Assembly (NCBI GenBank): GCA_039707655.1
Contig: CM077666.1
Span: 282,089,166 to 282,153,165 of the forward strand
DNA from: Elymus sibiricus
Taxonomy: Eukaryota; Streptophyta; Magnoliopsida; Poales; Poaceae
Reading direction: 5' to 3'
Length of the DNA: 64,000 bases
Part shown: in pieces, positions 32,641-44,746 of the stretch
Numbering within the stretch: position 1 is the stretch's first letter
Layout of the letters: each line of letters starts with the position of its first letter
Notes under the pieces: generated by a model
Database searches by the model: none
Told to the model about the DNA's origin: nothing
The model's input: the letters and a program-made list of their open reading frames with translations, nothing else
Made by a program: the position numbers and the translations under genes

Positions 32641-34633
32641 CCCATGCCATCTGCCTTAACCGTACACGCATGCTGACTCGGAAGCGTCCTAGCTCGCATG
32701 TTCTTCACCAAGGTATTCTTCAACATATCATGTTCTTTCATGCATGGCCAAGTAAATATCTAGGGACAAGCGAGTGAGTACTTTTGAATGTACTCACAAG
32801 CAACCCATGTTTGGAACAAAGTAAACTATGCATGGTATAGCACTAAGTAGGAACTTTTGCGGAAAGCTAGTTTTGAATGCAATATCATGTTCTGTCATTT
32901 TGTAATCGTGCATCATGAGGTTACAGATATAAATATAAACAGAGTTTGATCAACTCAATGTAATCATTTCATCAAGTCGTCCGACTTAGTTCAAATATTG
33001 CTTTCCCACAGACACACCAAGTTTTATAAGACACTGGGCATAGTTTAAGCAGGACCACCCAACTATCCTTGAACGTGGACACGACTATTTGAATAGTTTG
33101 ACACTCTGGAGAGGTTGCACACTTTACCCACAAGACTTAGGGAACTTCTGTGTCATCACGACTCACAGTATATTACATACCCGAGGTAAGCACCCGAACA
33201 ATGCCTTTTCCTTGACAACACTAAACAAAGAGTCCACTCGTTGGTACCCATCCCTCATGATGGACATCACATCATACCAACCATGAGGGGACACAAACGG
33301 CGTGCCTGATGTCTACGAAAATAGACATAGTCATCCATCCAGGCACAACCCCGTATCGAGAGAGTGACTTGGCTCTCTCGCCACTAGTAATGTGGGCTCT
33401 CTGCTGGCGTCGACCAAAGTAATCAACAAGGCCCCTTCCCATAAAAAGGGTAGTCTGGTCATACATGTTTGGTTGGGAAGGTCAACAGATCTTAAATCTA
33501 ATCCATTTTCGAAAACACACACACACACAACTTGCCTTGGTACACCATTTCTTTATCAAGCGGTTACCTAGCTCAATTTCTCCCTCGGGCATTAGTGGCA
33601 CCCGATGGGGTTTTCGTAAAGTCAGTGGTAAAACACTTTGTTTTCCATCTCAGTGCATATTCCCACCCCACTTGCGTAGCTAACTACATGGCATCCTAAC
33701 TACTTCCCACCCGCATAACTCTCAACGGAAAGTAGAGTCATGCACAATGCAAATATCAGTGAGAAATGCATCTGAGACAACCCACCAAGGTGGTCATCAT
33801 ATCATCATGATTTTTGATGCAACAAATAAAGTGCTAAATGAAATGCATAAAAGGGGTTTCATCAACATGGTCAAAGGGTTGCTTGCCTAGCTCAGCAAAG
33901 TCTCTGATTCTTCTATTCCTTCACTAAGCACTCTCTCTACTTTGTCATCTACCGTCGAAAGCTATCACCATAAGCCACATAACAAGGAGGAAAAATAAAA
34001 GTGCTCAAAAATAGGAGTTTCATTTTTCTTGGACACCTATGGTTATAAGAAAAATAACCAAAGAGGATCTACTAGATTTGGATCAATAAGGATTTTTGAA
34101 TAGCTCATCAAGGTGGAAATGAAGGGGTTAATGATTCTGCAAGAAGTTTACAAAATACATTTTCACAAAAATGGGTGGAGGCACTCATTAAATAGGGCAC
34201 GACTTTAGAAGTATTTAGCAATTGGTTTCACTGGATTTGAAGTTGGGATGAATATTCTAGAGATTAACAAAGTGACCATACTTGAAGAAATAGTTCAACA
34301 TTTGAGGTTGCAGAGGAGGTGTGTCGAAAAATGTTCATAATTTAGTTCATGAACCTAGAGATACCTAGGAGTTTGAATCATTGAATTTGGATCTAGGGTG
34401 AGCTCCCTATGAATTTCGAAGTCAAATAAATAAATATAGAAATAGGTATAATTTATTAGGTGTACAAGAAAGTTTACATGAAAAATGTGCAAGCTAGTGT
34501 TTTGGATAGAACATGATTTTTGGAGTCTCTAGGAATTTGAATCATCAAATTTGTACTTGGAATGAATTTTCCATGGATTATTTTATCTCACTGGAAAAAT
34601 AAAAAGAAAAGAATTACCTAAACGGCCAGAGTT

Positions 34634-34687
34634 GCGCACTGAGCGCAACTTAGCACGGCAGCGCACTGAGCGCAACTTAGCACGGCA
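34634..34687. repeat. 27-bp tandem duplication
   Basis: Two perfect copies (34634-34660, 34661-34687) starting GCGCACTGAGCGCAACTTAG, followed by a decayed third start GCGCATTGGG. Confidence 0.9.
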
Positions 34688-34703
34688 GCGCATTGGGCCT
34701 GGC

Positions 34704-35258
34704 CTAGCTGCTCACGCGCGCGCATGCGAAGGGATACATCGAAGGCGCACTCGGGGAAATGCGTTTTCCCCGAGCGAAGGCGACTCCAAGCTGAGTCCGC
34801 TTCCACTTAAAGGGGCGAGGCCCACCCGTCAATGGCTCGGCCTTGTTGGTTGGCCGACAGGCGGGGGCTACTGGCTGACGGGGCAACTTCTTACACCTCC
34901 CGGACTTGCACCAGACCGAGGGGAGAGAGCAGATCCTGATGTCAATTGCTGGAGCTAGTATCATCCCCGGCAACGCTCCAGTGATGGAAGAGTTTGGGAG
35001 GATGAGGCGCACCCTTCTGTCTAACTCACACCCGTCGGGGAGCGCTGGAGAGAGTGGGGGCTCGGCTGCAGTGGAGGCCGTCGAGGGCGGCATGGAATCG
35101 GTGCTCCGGCCACAAGAAACATGAGGAAGGGGTCTAGGAGGGCTCTTCCTCATCCATAGCCGTCTCCTGGAGAGGTGGGTGTGAGAGGAGGAGTCAGGGG
35201 CCATGTGAAGGGAGAGAAGAGCTCGGGGAGCAAGAGGGATTTGGTCCAGGAGCTTCAT
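34704..35258 (-). other. 184-codon ORF inside the element H LTR
   Basis: Open minus-strand frame, Pro/Ser/Arg-rich, starting about 46 bases downstream of a TATA-like box (35310-35304, ATAAAAG). No domain. The GC-rich base composition alone could leave it open by chance, so I do not call it a gene. Confidence 0.25.
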
Positions 35259-35303
35259 GGGAGAGAGAGAGATGGAATCCGTGCGAGAGTGAGCTTGGGG
35301 CGC

Positions 35304-35310
35304 CTTTTAT
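35304..35310 (-). promoter_or_regulatory. TATA-like box in element H LTR
   Basis: Minus-strand ATAAAAG in the context GGCCATAAAAGGCGC, upstream of the GC-rich island. Confidence 0.35.
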
Positions 35311-36869
35311 GGCCAGGCCAAGGCGCACCATGGACAACGTCCAAGAGCGGTGCTCGTGTGAGCTCCACAGAGAAAGAAGGAGGGCAATGGAGGATGAGGA
35401 TGGGCATGACATGTTGGTGTGTTGAGTACGTCGAGGCGACCTCGAGAGACACGAGCATGATGCCCAAGGTTGTCGGGGGCCTTAGGATAGGCTAGCTACA
35501 GTGCGGCGGCGTAGTCTAGCTTGCTACAGAGCGCGAGCTCTGCATGCCAGGGCATTGTATTTGGCACTTTAGGCGCGGCCATTTGTGTCTAGAAGGATCC
35601 AGGGGGTGCAACCAAGAGCATAAGGCCAAGGGATGCTCTAGAGAGCCACTTGAATGAAAGAGTGTTGAAGGAGAGTGAGAAAATGTGTTGTCCAGGGGGT
35701 AAATGTAGGTTGTTACCCCCTCAATCATTGAGTTGATGGCATGCAACTCCTACCGGAGGTAGAAGAGGCCTAGGAGGGACTGCGGTAAAAAGTTGAGGTC
35801 AAGGAGATCAAGGTAAGTGGTGAAAACAACAACTTTTGAGAATCACCAGAAGGTGTTTGATGTTGTTTTAAGCAAGGTAGAAGGATTCGATGGCTTTGAA
35901 ACTTACCAGGAATGTGAATCATGACCAAATGGACTTGAGGTAGAAATTGTAGCTTAATAGGAGAAACTTTCTAATTCTATTATTTCTAACCCTAGAAATC
36001 AGCAGAAAGGGATTTGGATATATCTAGCTAGGCTACAATGTTCTCCTTGATGCACCACTTGGTGTAGATGCATTATTAGAGCATTTGAATATATACACAA
36101 AGTTTGAGCTCAATAGGTGACACTTGGTTTTGGGACACTTTGATGAACCAAATTAATTTGGATTGGTATGAAACTTGGCAAGATCATCATATGAGACCAA
36201 TGTGACTTTCTATAATTTTCCTTGATTTATTTGATTATATTTCTTATATAAATATTTAAAATACTTTAAATGTCCAGAAATGGTTTTCGAGGGTTTTGTC
36301 CAATATTTTGAAAATGAACATGTGTTGAAACTCATATATATGGACAATATATGTCCACTGAGTTTCCCTAAATTTTCTAGAATACTTTTTAAACATTAAA
36401 AATATTTTTTCCCTATAAAAGACCATTTTTGGCCTCATAAAAAGGCATCTAAATAAAATACAAAAATTAATTTTAAAATAACATTTTTGGATTTTGGAAG
36501 TCTTATAGATATTAAGTTCCAAATAAAATCTTTGGGGCAAAACATTTACCCTAATTTGAGGACTTGTAGTACAAACCTCAATTCAGGGGGTTTTGAAAGC
36601 TTAAATTAAATAAAAGCTTTTTGGCCAAAATATTTTTGCATGAAAATAGTTTTATAATCTATACACATAGCATCATCATTGGGCAAAGATTTGGATCAAG
36701 GAGAGGAATTTTGAGAGTGGGGGCATTTGTGTGAATTAAAGCACAAAAAAGCAATCAAGCAAATAACAATCAATCCAAACATCTTATGCACACAAAAAGT
36801 TTTTGTTCGTCCAAATTTTTGAGCTTTATTAACTTAGTCATGTGAGGCAAACACATAATGTCTGACAGA

Positions 36870-36880
36870 CCTACCCCCTT
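36870..36880 (-). other. Polypurine tract, element H
   Basis: Minus-strand AAGGGGGTAGG, preceded by GGGGACGAGATTCTTGT and followed two bases later by the LTR start. This phrase is familiar at the 3' end of gypsy pol genes. Confidence 0.6.
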
Positions 36881-36904
36881 ACAAGAATCTCGTCCCCGAG
36901 ATTC

Positions 36905-37705
36905 CTAGGCTAGACATTGAAGAGATACAAATTTGGGTCCGGGGTAGTCTTTACGTTCCCATGCTGCTTCTGCTCCAGTGTGTTTGTTCCATTGGTCCTT
37001 GAGGTACTTGATGATACGTCTTCGAGTGCATCGTTTGGCTTCATCTAAGACGTGAGTGGAGCTTTTGCTATAAGTTGGGTCTGACTAAAGGTAAATAGCT
37101 TGATGAACGAGGTTCGGGCGAAGGTCTAGTTTGTCTGTGTGTATCCCAAAGTCATAGTACGCGGAGAAGTAGTGTGCATGTTCACTGGCCCTGGGGGTTA
37201 CCCATGTTGGTGAGTGGCATCATGATGTATGTGCTAGGCTAGGATGGTCCAAAGAATTGGTGTAACCTTTCGTTGACGTGGAATCGTTGGCTTCCCTAGA
37301 GCGGATGGTCTTCCGATGCACGTGGTCTTCAAGTGTAAGGGCGTCGAGGTTTGTCGGTGTAGGCTTTGCGTTGAGACCGTCTTCTTGAGTAAGTTGTCCA
37401 GGCACATCCTACAGTCAACTACGCTTGCTTCTTGGCCATTTTTCTTCGTAAACACAAATGCACAGTTTCGGCGTGTCTTCGAGTGTTTGGCTTACTTATC
37501 TCTTTGTACCCACTTGTGGTGAAGGTTTGGACTGAGCCTGGTCTCTAAGGCTTACCTTAGAGATCCGGTAGCAAAATGGGTACTTTTATCTGAGAAGGTT
37601 TTTGAGGGGTTCTAAATAAGCTGACTATCCAAAAGTATAGGACATCCATCTAGTTCCCAAGGTTGAGGTTTGGACCAGTGGGGAGGGCTATCTTTGGCAG
37701 GTGGT
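36905..37705 (-). pseudogene. Integrase end and pol C-terminus of element H
   Basis: Many stops and shifts. Readable scraps on the minus strand, in order: VSQTLEDTPKLCICVYEEKW (compare the family's VNQTLEDMLRACVLxYxxKW after the integrase core), then DEAKRCTRRRIIKYLKDQWN and KHTGAEAAWERKDYPG, the chromodomain-like C-terminal motif (RxxxIKxxKVQWxxHxxxEATWE) of gypsy polyproteins. No function remains. Confidence 0.6.
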
Positions 37706-39292
37706 TGCTACTTCTTGAGCATGCGTTGGTTTTCCCTTGAAGAGGAAAGGGTGATGCAGCAAAGTAGATAAGTATTTCCCTCAGTTGTTGAGAACCAAGG
37801 TATCAATCCAGTAGGAGATACAAGCAAGTCCCCAATAGATGTACCTACACAAATAATAAAACACTTGCACCCAACGCTATAAAGGGGTTGTCAATCCCTT
37901 CACGGTTACTTGCAAGGATGAGATCTGATAGAGATAGATAGATATGATTGCTAAAACGAAAAGTAAAACAAAAGTAAAAAAAGATTGCAGCAAGATATTT
38001 TTGGTATTTTTGGTTTATAGATCTGAAAATATAATGTGGAAAATAGACCCGGGGGCCATAGGTTTCACTAGAGGCTTCTCTCATGAAGGAAAATAATACG
38101 GTGGGTGAACAAATTACTGTCGAGCAATTGATAGAAAAGCAAATAATTATGAAGATATCCAAGGCAATGATTATGCATATAGGGATCACGTCCGTGTCAA
38201 GTAGACCGAAACGATTCTGTATCTACTACTATTACTCCACACATCGACCGACTCCTGCCTGCATCTAGAGTATTAAGTTCATGAAGAACAGAGTAACGCA
38301 TTAAGTAAGATGACATGATGTAGAGGGATAAACTCAAGCAATATGATGAAAACCCCATATTTTTATCCTCGATGGCAACAATACAATACGTGCCTCGCTA
38401 AACCTACTTTGTCACTGGGTGAGGACACCTCAAGATTGAACCCAAAACTAAGCACTTCTCCCATTGCAAGAATTACCAATCTAGTTGGCCAAACCAAACC
38501 AATAACTCGAAGAGACTTGCAAAGATATGAAATCATGCATTTAAGAATTCAGAGAAGATTCAAATAATATTCATAGATAATCTGAACATAAACCCACAAT
38601 TCATCGGATCTCGACAAACACACCGCAAAAGAGTATTACATCAGATAGATCCCCATGAAGATCATGAAGAACATGGTATTGAAGAACAAAGAGAGAGAAG
38701 AAGCCATCTAGCTACTAGCTATGGACCCAAAGGTCTGTGGTAAACTACTCACGCACCATCGGGGGGGCAATGGAGTTGATGTAGATGCCCTCCGTGATCG
38801 AATCCCCCTCCGACAGGTTACCGAAAAAGGCTCCAAGATTGGATCTCATGGGAACAGAGGCTACCGGCGGCGGAAAAGTATTTTTGTGGCTCTTTTCAGT
38901 ATCCAGGGAATATTTGGAAATTTATAGGCCGAAGAATAGGGTTAGGAGGGCTGTCGTGGGGGCAGAAGCCAGGGCGGCGCCCCCCCTAGGACACGCCCCT
39001 TTGGCTTGTCGCCACACGGCAGGTCTCCTGCCTTCATCTCCAAGTCTGCTGGGTTTCTTATGGTCCAAGAAAAATCATTCCAAAGATTTTATTCCATTTG
39101 GACTCCATTTAATATTCCTTAACTACAATACTCAAAAACAAGGAAAAAACAGAAACTGGCACTAGGCTCTAGATTAATAGGTTAGTCCCAAAAATAATAT
39201 AAAATAGCATATTAATGCATATAAAACATCCAAAACAGATAATATAACAACACGGAACAATAAAAAATTATAGATATGTTGGAGACGTATCA
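37706..39292 (-). repeat. Element G 3' LTR
   Basis: On the minus strand starts TGATACGTCTCCAACATATC and ends AAGAAGTAGCA. TATAAA on the minus strand at 38926-38921. Confidence 0.9.
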
Positions 39293-39293
39293 A

Positions 39294-39307
39294 GCATCCC
39301 CAAGCTT
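39294..39307 (-). other. Polypurine tract, element G
   Basis: Minus-strand AAGCTTGGGGATGC, one base from the LTR. The same 14-mer is repeated inside the element at 41251-41264 and 41306-41319. Confidence 0.7.
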
Positions 39308-41976
39308 AATTCCTGCTCGTCCTCGAGTAGGTAAATGATTAAAATAGAATTTTTGATGTGGAATGCTACCTAACATATTTGTCCATGTAATATTCTTTAT
39401 TGTGGCATGAATATTCAGAGCCGTAAGATTCAAAACAAAAGTCTAATATTGACATAAAAACAGTAATACTTCAAGCATACCAACAAGGCAATTGTGTCCT
39501 TTCGAAAAAACATGGCCTTAGAAAATTATCCCTTCAAAATCATATGGTCTAGCTATGCTCCATCTTCCCCACACAAAGTATCTAAATCATGCACAACCCC
39601 GATGACAAGTCAAGCAATTGTTTCACACTTTTTATGTTCTCAAACATTTTCAACTTTCACGCAATACATGAGCGTGAGCCATGGATATAGCACTATAGGC
39701 GGAATAGAATATGGTGGAGATTGTGAGGAAAAAGGAGAAGATAGTCTCACATCAACTAGGCGTATCAACGGGCTATGGAGATGCCCATCAATAGATATCA
39801 ATGTAAGTGAGTAGGGATTGCCATGCAACGAATGCACTAGAGCTATAAGTGTATGAAAGCTCAAAAATAAAACTAAGTGGTTGTGCATAATGATGAAAAA
39901 ATCCACTAGTTATATGAAAGTGACAAAATAGGAGACTCTCTCTCATGAAGATCATGGTGCTACTTTGAAGCACAAGTGTGGAAAAAGATAGTAGCATTGT
40001 CCCTTCTCTCTTTCTCTCATTTTTTCTTTTTTTTATTTTTTTATTTATTTCGGTGGGCATCTTTGCCTCTTTTTTTGGGGGGGGGGGGGGGGGCTTCGCT
40101 GGCCTCTTTTATTTTTTATAAAGTCCGGAGACTCATCCCAACTTGTGAGGGATTCATAGTTTCCATCATCCTTTTCTCTCATGGGACAAATGCTCTAATG
40201 GAAATCATCACGCTTTTATTTACTTACAACTCGATACCTAGAACAAAATATGACTTTATATGCAATATGAAAGTGATGGTGCGTGTCATGAAAAACAGAA
40301 CGGTGGAAGTTGCATGGCAATATATCTCAGAATGGCTATGGAAATGCAATAATAGGTAGGTATGGTGGCTGTTTTGAGGAAAGTATATGGTGGCTGTTTT
40401 GAGGAAGGTGGGTTTAATGTAGCGGCGAAAGTTGCGCGGTACTAGAGAGGCTAGCAAAGGCGGAAAGGTGAGAGTGCGTATAATCCATGGACTCAAAATT
40501 AGTCATAAAGAACTCACATACTTATTCATAAAGTCAATTAGTTATCGAAGCAAAGCATTAGACGCATGCTCCTAGGGGAGAGGTTGGTAGGAGTTAACCA
40601 TCGCGCGCTCCCGACCCTCACACAAAGGTTGACAATCATTAAACAAATCATGCTCCGACTTCGTTACATAACGGTTCACCATACGTGCATGCTACGGGAA
40701 TCACAAACTTTAGCACCAGTATTTCTTCCAATTCACAATTACTCACTAGCATGACTCTCATATTACCATCTTCATATCTCAAAACTGTATGCAAGGAATC
40801 AAACTTCTCATAGTATTCAATGCACTTAATATGAAAGTTTTTATTATATCCCTCCTGGATGCTCATTATATTAGGACTAAATTCATAACCTAAACCAATT
40901 ACCATGCTGTTTAAAGACTCTCAAAATAATATAAGTGAGGTACGAGAGTTCAATAATTTCTATAAAATAAAACACCGCCGTGCTCTAAAAAGATATAAGT
41001 GAAGCACTAGAGCAACATTGCCTAGCTCAAAAGATATAAGTGAAGCACATAGAGTATTCTAATAAATTCACAATTCAGCGTGTCCCTCTCAAAAGATGTG
41101 TGCAGCAAGGATGATTGTGGCAAACTAAAAAGCAAAGACTCATATCATACAAGACGCTCCAAGCAAAACACATATCATGTGGTGAATAAAAATATAGCCT
41201 CAAGTAAATTTACCGATGGATTGAAGACGAAAGAGGGGATGCCTTCCGGGGCATCCCCAAGCTTAGGCTTTTTGGTATCCTTGAATATGGCTTGGGGTGC
41301 CTTGGGCATCCCCAAGCTTAGGCTCTTGCCACTCCTTATTCCATAGTCCATCAAATCTTTACCCAAAACTTGAAAACTTCACAACACAAAACTCAACAGA
41401 AAACTCATGAGATCCGTTAGTATAAGAAAAATAAATCACCACTTTAGGTACTGTTGTGAACTCATTATTTATTTATATTGGTGTAATATCTACTGTATTC
41501 CAACTTCTCCATGGTTCATACCCCCCGATACAACCCATAGATACATCAAAATAAGGAAACAACACAAAGAAAACAGAATCTGTCTAAAACAGAACAGTCT
41601 GTAGCAATCTATAGACTTTGAATACTTATGTAACTCCAAAAATTCTGAAAAATTAGGACAATCAGGAAAATTTGTATATCAATCTTTTTAAAAAAATTCA
41701 GATCAAAAGAACGTTCCAGTGAATTTACAAAATTCCTGTACTGAGAGCAAAAGTTTCTGTTTTTCAGCAAAATCAAATCACAAACACCGTAGACCATCCC
41801 AAAGGTCTTACTTGGCTCAAACACTAATTTAAACAAGAAAACACAATTAATACAGAGGTAATAATGTTCAAAACACTCAAAAACAGAAGAAAAAACAAAA
41901 GCATAAAAATAAAATTGGGTTGCCTCCCAACAAGCGCTATCGTTTAACGCCCCTAGCTAGGCATAATGCAATAGAT
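39308..41976 (-). other. Element G 3' non-coding region
   Basis: No gene. Shares its layout and many phrases with the 3' region of element F. Contains a run of 17 G at 40077-40093 after a T-rich stretch, and two internal PPT copies. Confidence 0.6.
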
Positions 41977-42684
41977 CTAGGTATTGTCATAATAGTAAGG
42001 GAGATCATCCATGATCATCTCATACTCCCTTCTTTCAGTGGCAAGTTTTCTTTGTGGCATGCAAAAGTAATCAAAATGGCTAAATTTAATAGGATAAGGA
42101 TCCTTAAGATCTAGTGCGGGAGGGATAGGTTCCTCCTTCGGCCCCCTATAGTGTATAATCAGTTCATCATTGTAGGCTTTCCTTTGGTGGAAAGTCATAA
42201 GCCTATCTCTTAATATGAACTCTAATCCGTTATTTTGTATAGCAAAATTATCATTGAGTTCAGAAATCTTATCAATCAAAACCTCAATTGGGACCCTTTT
42301 TCTCAAATTTTCATTATAAGCAACGTAATCCGGGGATTGCAATCTCATTATTTCTTCTTGATTAAAAAGGATCTCCTCTATAGGGGGACATCCACCATTA
42401 ATTTTATAATGAGCAAAGATTTCACTAGCCTCTTTCATGATAAATCTAAACTCGTGGGCTAGAAATATAGTGGCGGCACGCTTAACAGAAGAATACAGAA
42501 TATTAGAGAACTCAAGAAAAATCCTTTGTATGCAAGGATGCATATGAACAAATTGCCTCTCAAGTTCAATTATTAGAAGTGTTATGGCATCCGCAATACT
42601 ATTAGTTTTATTGAGAATAGACCCTCCTAAGGTAGGTAGTCTACCAGCACAAGTAAAGAAATCTTGAATAACGCCTTTTCCCAA
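41977..42684 (-). CDS. 235-codon ORF of element G, unknown function
   Basis: Open frame on the minus strand in the gag position, about 370 bases from the PBS. Helical, mixed charge. Phrases include ERQFVHMHPCIQRIFLEFSN, FAHYKINGGCPPIEEILFNQ and a C-terminal YEMIMDDLPYYYDN. No zinc knuckle, protease or RT. Unrelated to the ORF of element F although the flanking non-coding regions are related. The start at 42684 is the first Met in the frame; the sequence upstream is also partly open in other frames, so an N-terminal frameshift is possible. Confidence 0.5.
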   Translation of the reverse strand: MGKGVIQDFFTCAGRLPTLGGSILNKTNSIADAITLLIIELERQFVHMHPCIQRIFLEFSNILYSSVKRAATIFLAHEFRFIMKEASEIFAHYKINGGCPPIEEILFNQEEIMRLQSPDYVAYNENLRKRVPIEVLIDKISELNDNFAIQNNGLEFILRDRLMTFHQRKAYNDELIIHYRGPKEEPIPPALDLKDPYPIKFSHFDYFCMPQRKLATERREYEMIMDDLPYYYDNT

Positions 42685-43023
42685 TAATATTACCGCTACC
42701 TATGCGGAATTTTTTTGTATGCATGATAGTAGGTTCTTCATGAGAGTCATTTTTAGCAAATTGTCAAAATTTGCCTCAAGATTATTACTATCCTTTTCAA
42801 TAAAAACCTCCCCAGATTCAGACATGGTGGCAACGAATAGATCTAGCACACAAGCAAACGAAAAGCAAACGAACGGAAGAAGGGCGAATAAAAAGGCAAA
42901 TCTTTTTGGTATTTTTTGAAAATCGTTTTAGAAGTGGGGAGAGGAAAACAAGAGGCAAATGGCAACTAATGTAAATACAAGAGATGAGTTTGTGATGGGT
43001 ACTTAGTAGGCTTGATGTAGATC

Positions 43024-43041
43024 TCCCCGGCAACGGCGCCA
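43024..43041 (-). other. tRNA-Asp primer binding site, element G
   Basis: Minus-strand TGGCGCCGTTGCCGGGGA, the standard sequence complementary to the 3' end of tRNA-Asp, eleven bases from the LTR at 43053. Confidence 0.85.
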
Positions 43042-43052
43042 GAAATCCTTCT

Positions 43053-44636
43053 TGCTACTTCTTGAGCATGCGTTGGTTTTCCCTTGAAGAGGAAAGGGTG
43101 ATGCAGCAAAGTAGATAAGTATTTCCCTCAGTTGTTGAGAACCAAGGTATCAATCTAGTAGGAGATACAAGCAAGTCCCCAATAGATGTACCTACACAAA
43201 TAATCAAACACTTGCACCCAACGCTATAAAGGGGTTGTCAATCCCTTCACGGTTACTTGCAAGGATGAGATCTGATAGAGATAGATAGATAGGATTGCTA
43301 AAATGAAAAGTAAAACAAAAGCAAAAAGATTGCAGCAAGATATTTTTGGTATTTTTGGTTTATAGTTCTGAAAATATAATGTGAAAAATAGACCCGGGGG
43401 CCATAGGTTTCACTAGAGACTTCTCTCATGAAGGAAAATAATACGGTGGGTGAACAAATTACTGTCAAGCAATTGATAGAAAAGCGAATAATTATGAAGA
43501 TGTCCAAGGCAATGATTATGCATATAGGCATCATGTCCATCTCAAGTAGACCGAAACAATTCTGCATCTACTACTATTACTCCACACATCGACCGACTCC
43601 TGCCTGCATCTAGAGTATTAAGTGCATGAAGAACAGAGTAACGCATTAAGTAAGATGACATGATGTAAAGGGATAAACTCAAGCAATATGATGAAAACCT
43701 CATCTTTTTATCCTCGATGGCAACAATACAATACGTGCCTCGCTACCACTACTTTGTCACTGGGTGAGGACACCGCAAGATTGAACCCAAAACTGAGCAC
43801 TTCTCACATTGCAAGAATTACCAATCTAGTTGGCCAAACCAAACCAATAACTCGAAGAGACTTGCAAAGATATGAAATCATGCATATAAGAATTTAGAGA
43901 AGATTCAAATAATATTCATAGATAATCTGAACATAAACCCACAATTCATCGGATCTCGACAAACACACCGCAAAAGAGTATTACATTGGATAGATCCCCA
44001 TGAAGATCATGAAGAACATGGTATTGAAGAACAAAGAGAGAGAAGAATCCATCTAGCTACTAGCTATGGACCCGAAGGTCTGTGGTAAACTACTCACGCA
44101 TCATCGGAGGGGCAATGTAGTTGATGTAGATGCCCTCCGTGATCGACTCCCCCTCCGGCAGATTATCGGAAAAGGCTCCAAGATTGGATCTCACGGGAAC
44201 AGAGGCTTCCAGCGGCGGAAAAGTATTTTTGTGGCTCTTTTTGGTATCCAGGGAATATTTGGGAATTTATAGGCCGAAGAATAGGGTTATGAGGGCTACG
44301 GTGGGGCCACAAGCTAGGGGCGCCCCCACCTAGGGCGCGCCCCTGTGGCTTGTCACCACACGGCAGGCCTCCTGCATTCATCTCCAAGTCTGCCGGGTTT
44401 CTTCTGGTCCAAGAAAAATCATTCCAAAGATTTTATTCCGTTTGGACTCCGTTTAATATTCCTTATCTGCAATACTCAAAAACAAGGAAAAAACAGAAAC
44501 TGGCACTAGGCTCTAGATTAATAGGTTAGTCCCAAAAATAATATAAAATAGCATAATAATGCATATAAAACATCCAAAACAGATAATATAATAGCATGGA
44601 ACAGTCAAAAATTATAGATACATTGGAGACGTATCA
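43053..44636 (-). repeat. Element G 5' LTR
   Basis: Minus-strand start TGATACGTCTCCAATG, end AAGAAGTAGCA. TATAAA on the minus strand at 44271-44266. Confidence 0.9.
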
Positions 44637-44746
44637 GTGGTCCATCATGACTCAAGCTGTATCACATCCTCGATTGGAGTGCAAAAAGACTAGTGATGAA
44701 ATCATGACAATTGTCCCACTCTATTCTAGGTTCTGAAGAGAGTAGG
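44637..44746 (-). pseudogene. Element H integrase-core remnant
   Basis: 110 bases between G and L. The minus strand reads RIEWDNCHDFITSLFALQSR then a stop, matching in spacing the WxxIxMDFIxGLP start of gypsy integrase cores. It includes both the GTGGT duplication of G and the GTAGG flank of L. Confidence 0.45.

Larger units (their letters stand above)
32641..36867 (-). repeat. Probable 3' LTR of element H
   Basis: Begins on the minus strand at TGTCAGACATTATG directly after the PPT. The far end is not defined; it runs at least to element K. It is AT-rich with a GC-rich island at 34620-35760. A microsatellite (AC)n lies near 33516-33530. Only one LTR is seen, so the limits are uncertain. Confidence 0.45.
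37706..44636 (-). mobile_element. Element G: complete non-autonomous LTR retrotransposon nested in H
   Basis: LTRs 37706-39292 (1587 bases) and 43053-44636 (1584 bases), target duplication GTGGT (37701-37705 and 44637-44641). On the minus strand: PBS next to the right LTR, one ORF (42684-41977), a long non-coding region, and the PPT next to the left LTR. No pol. The two LTRs are very similar. The solo LTR M (54148-55692) is the same family. Confidence 0.92.

Noticed and set aside
33516..33530. (AC)n microsatellite
   Set aside because: Ordinary short simple repeat, nothing unusual beyond its presence.
40077..40093. Run of 17 G
   Set aside because: Could form a quadruplex, but it follows a T-rich low-complexity stretch in a non-coding retroelement region and is most simply a homopolymer expansion or assembly artefact.
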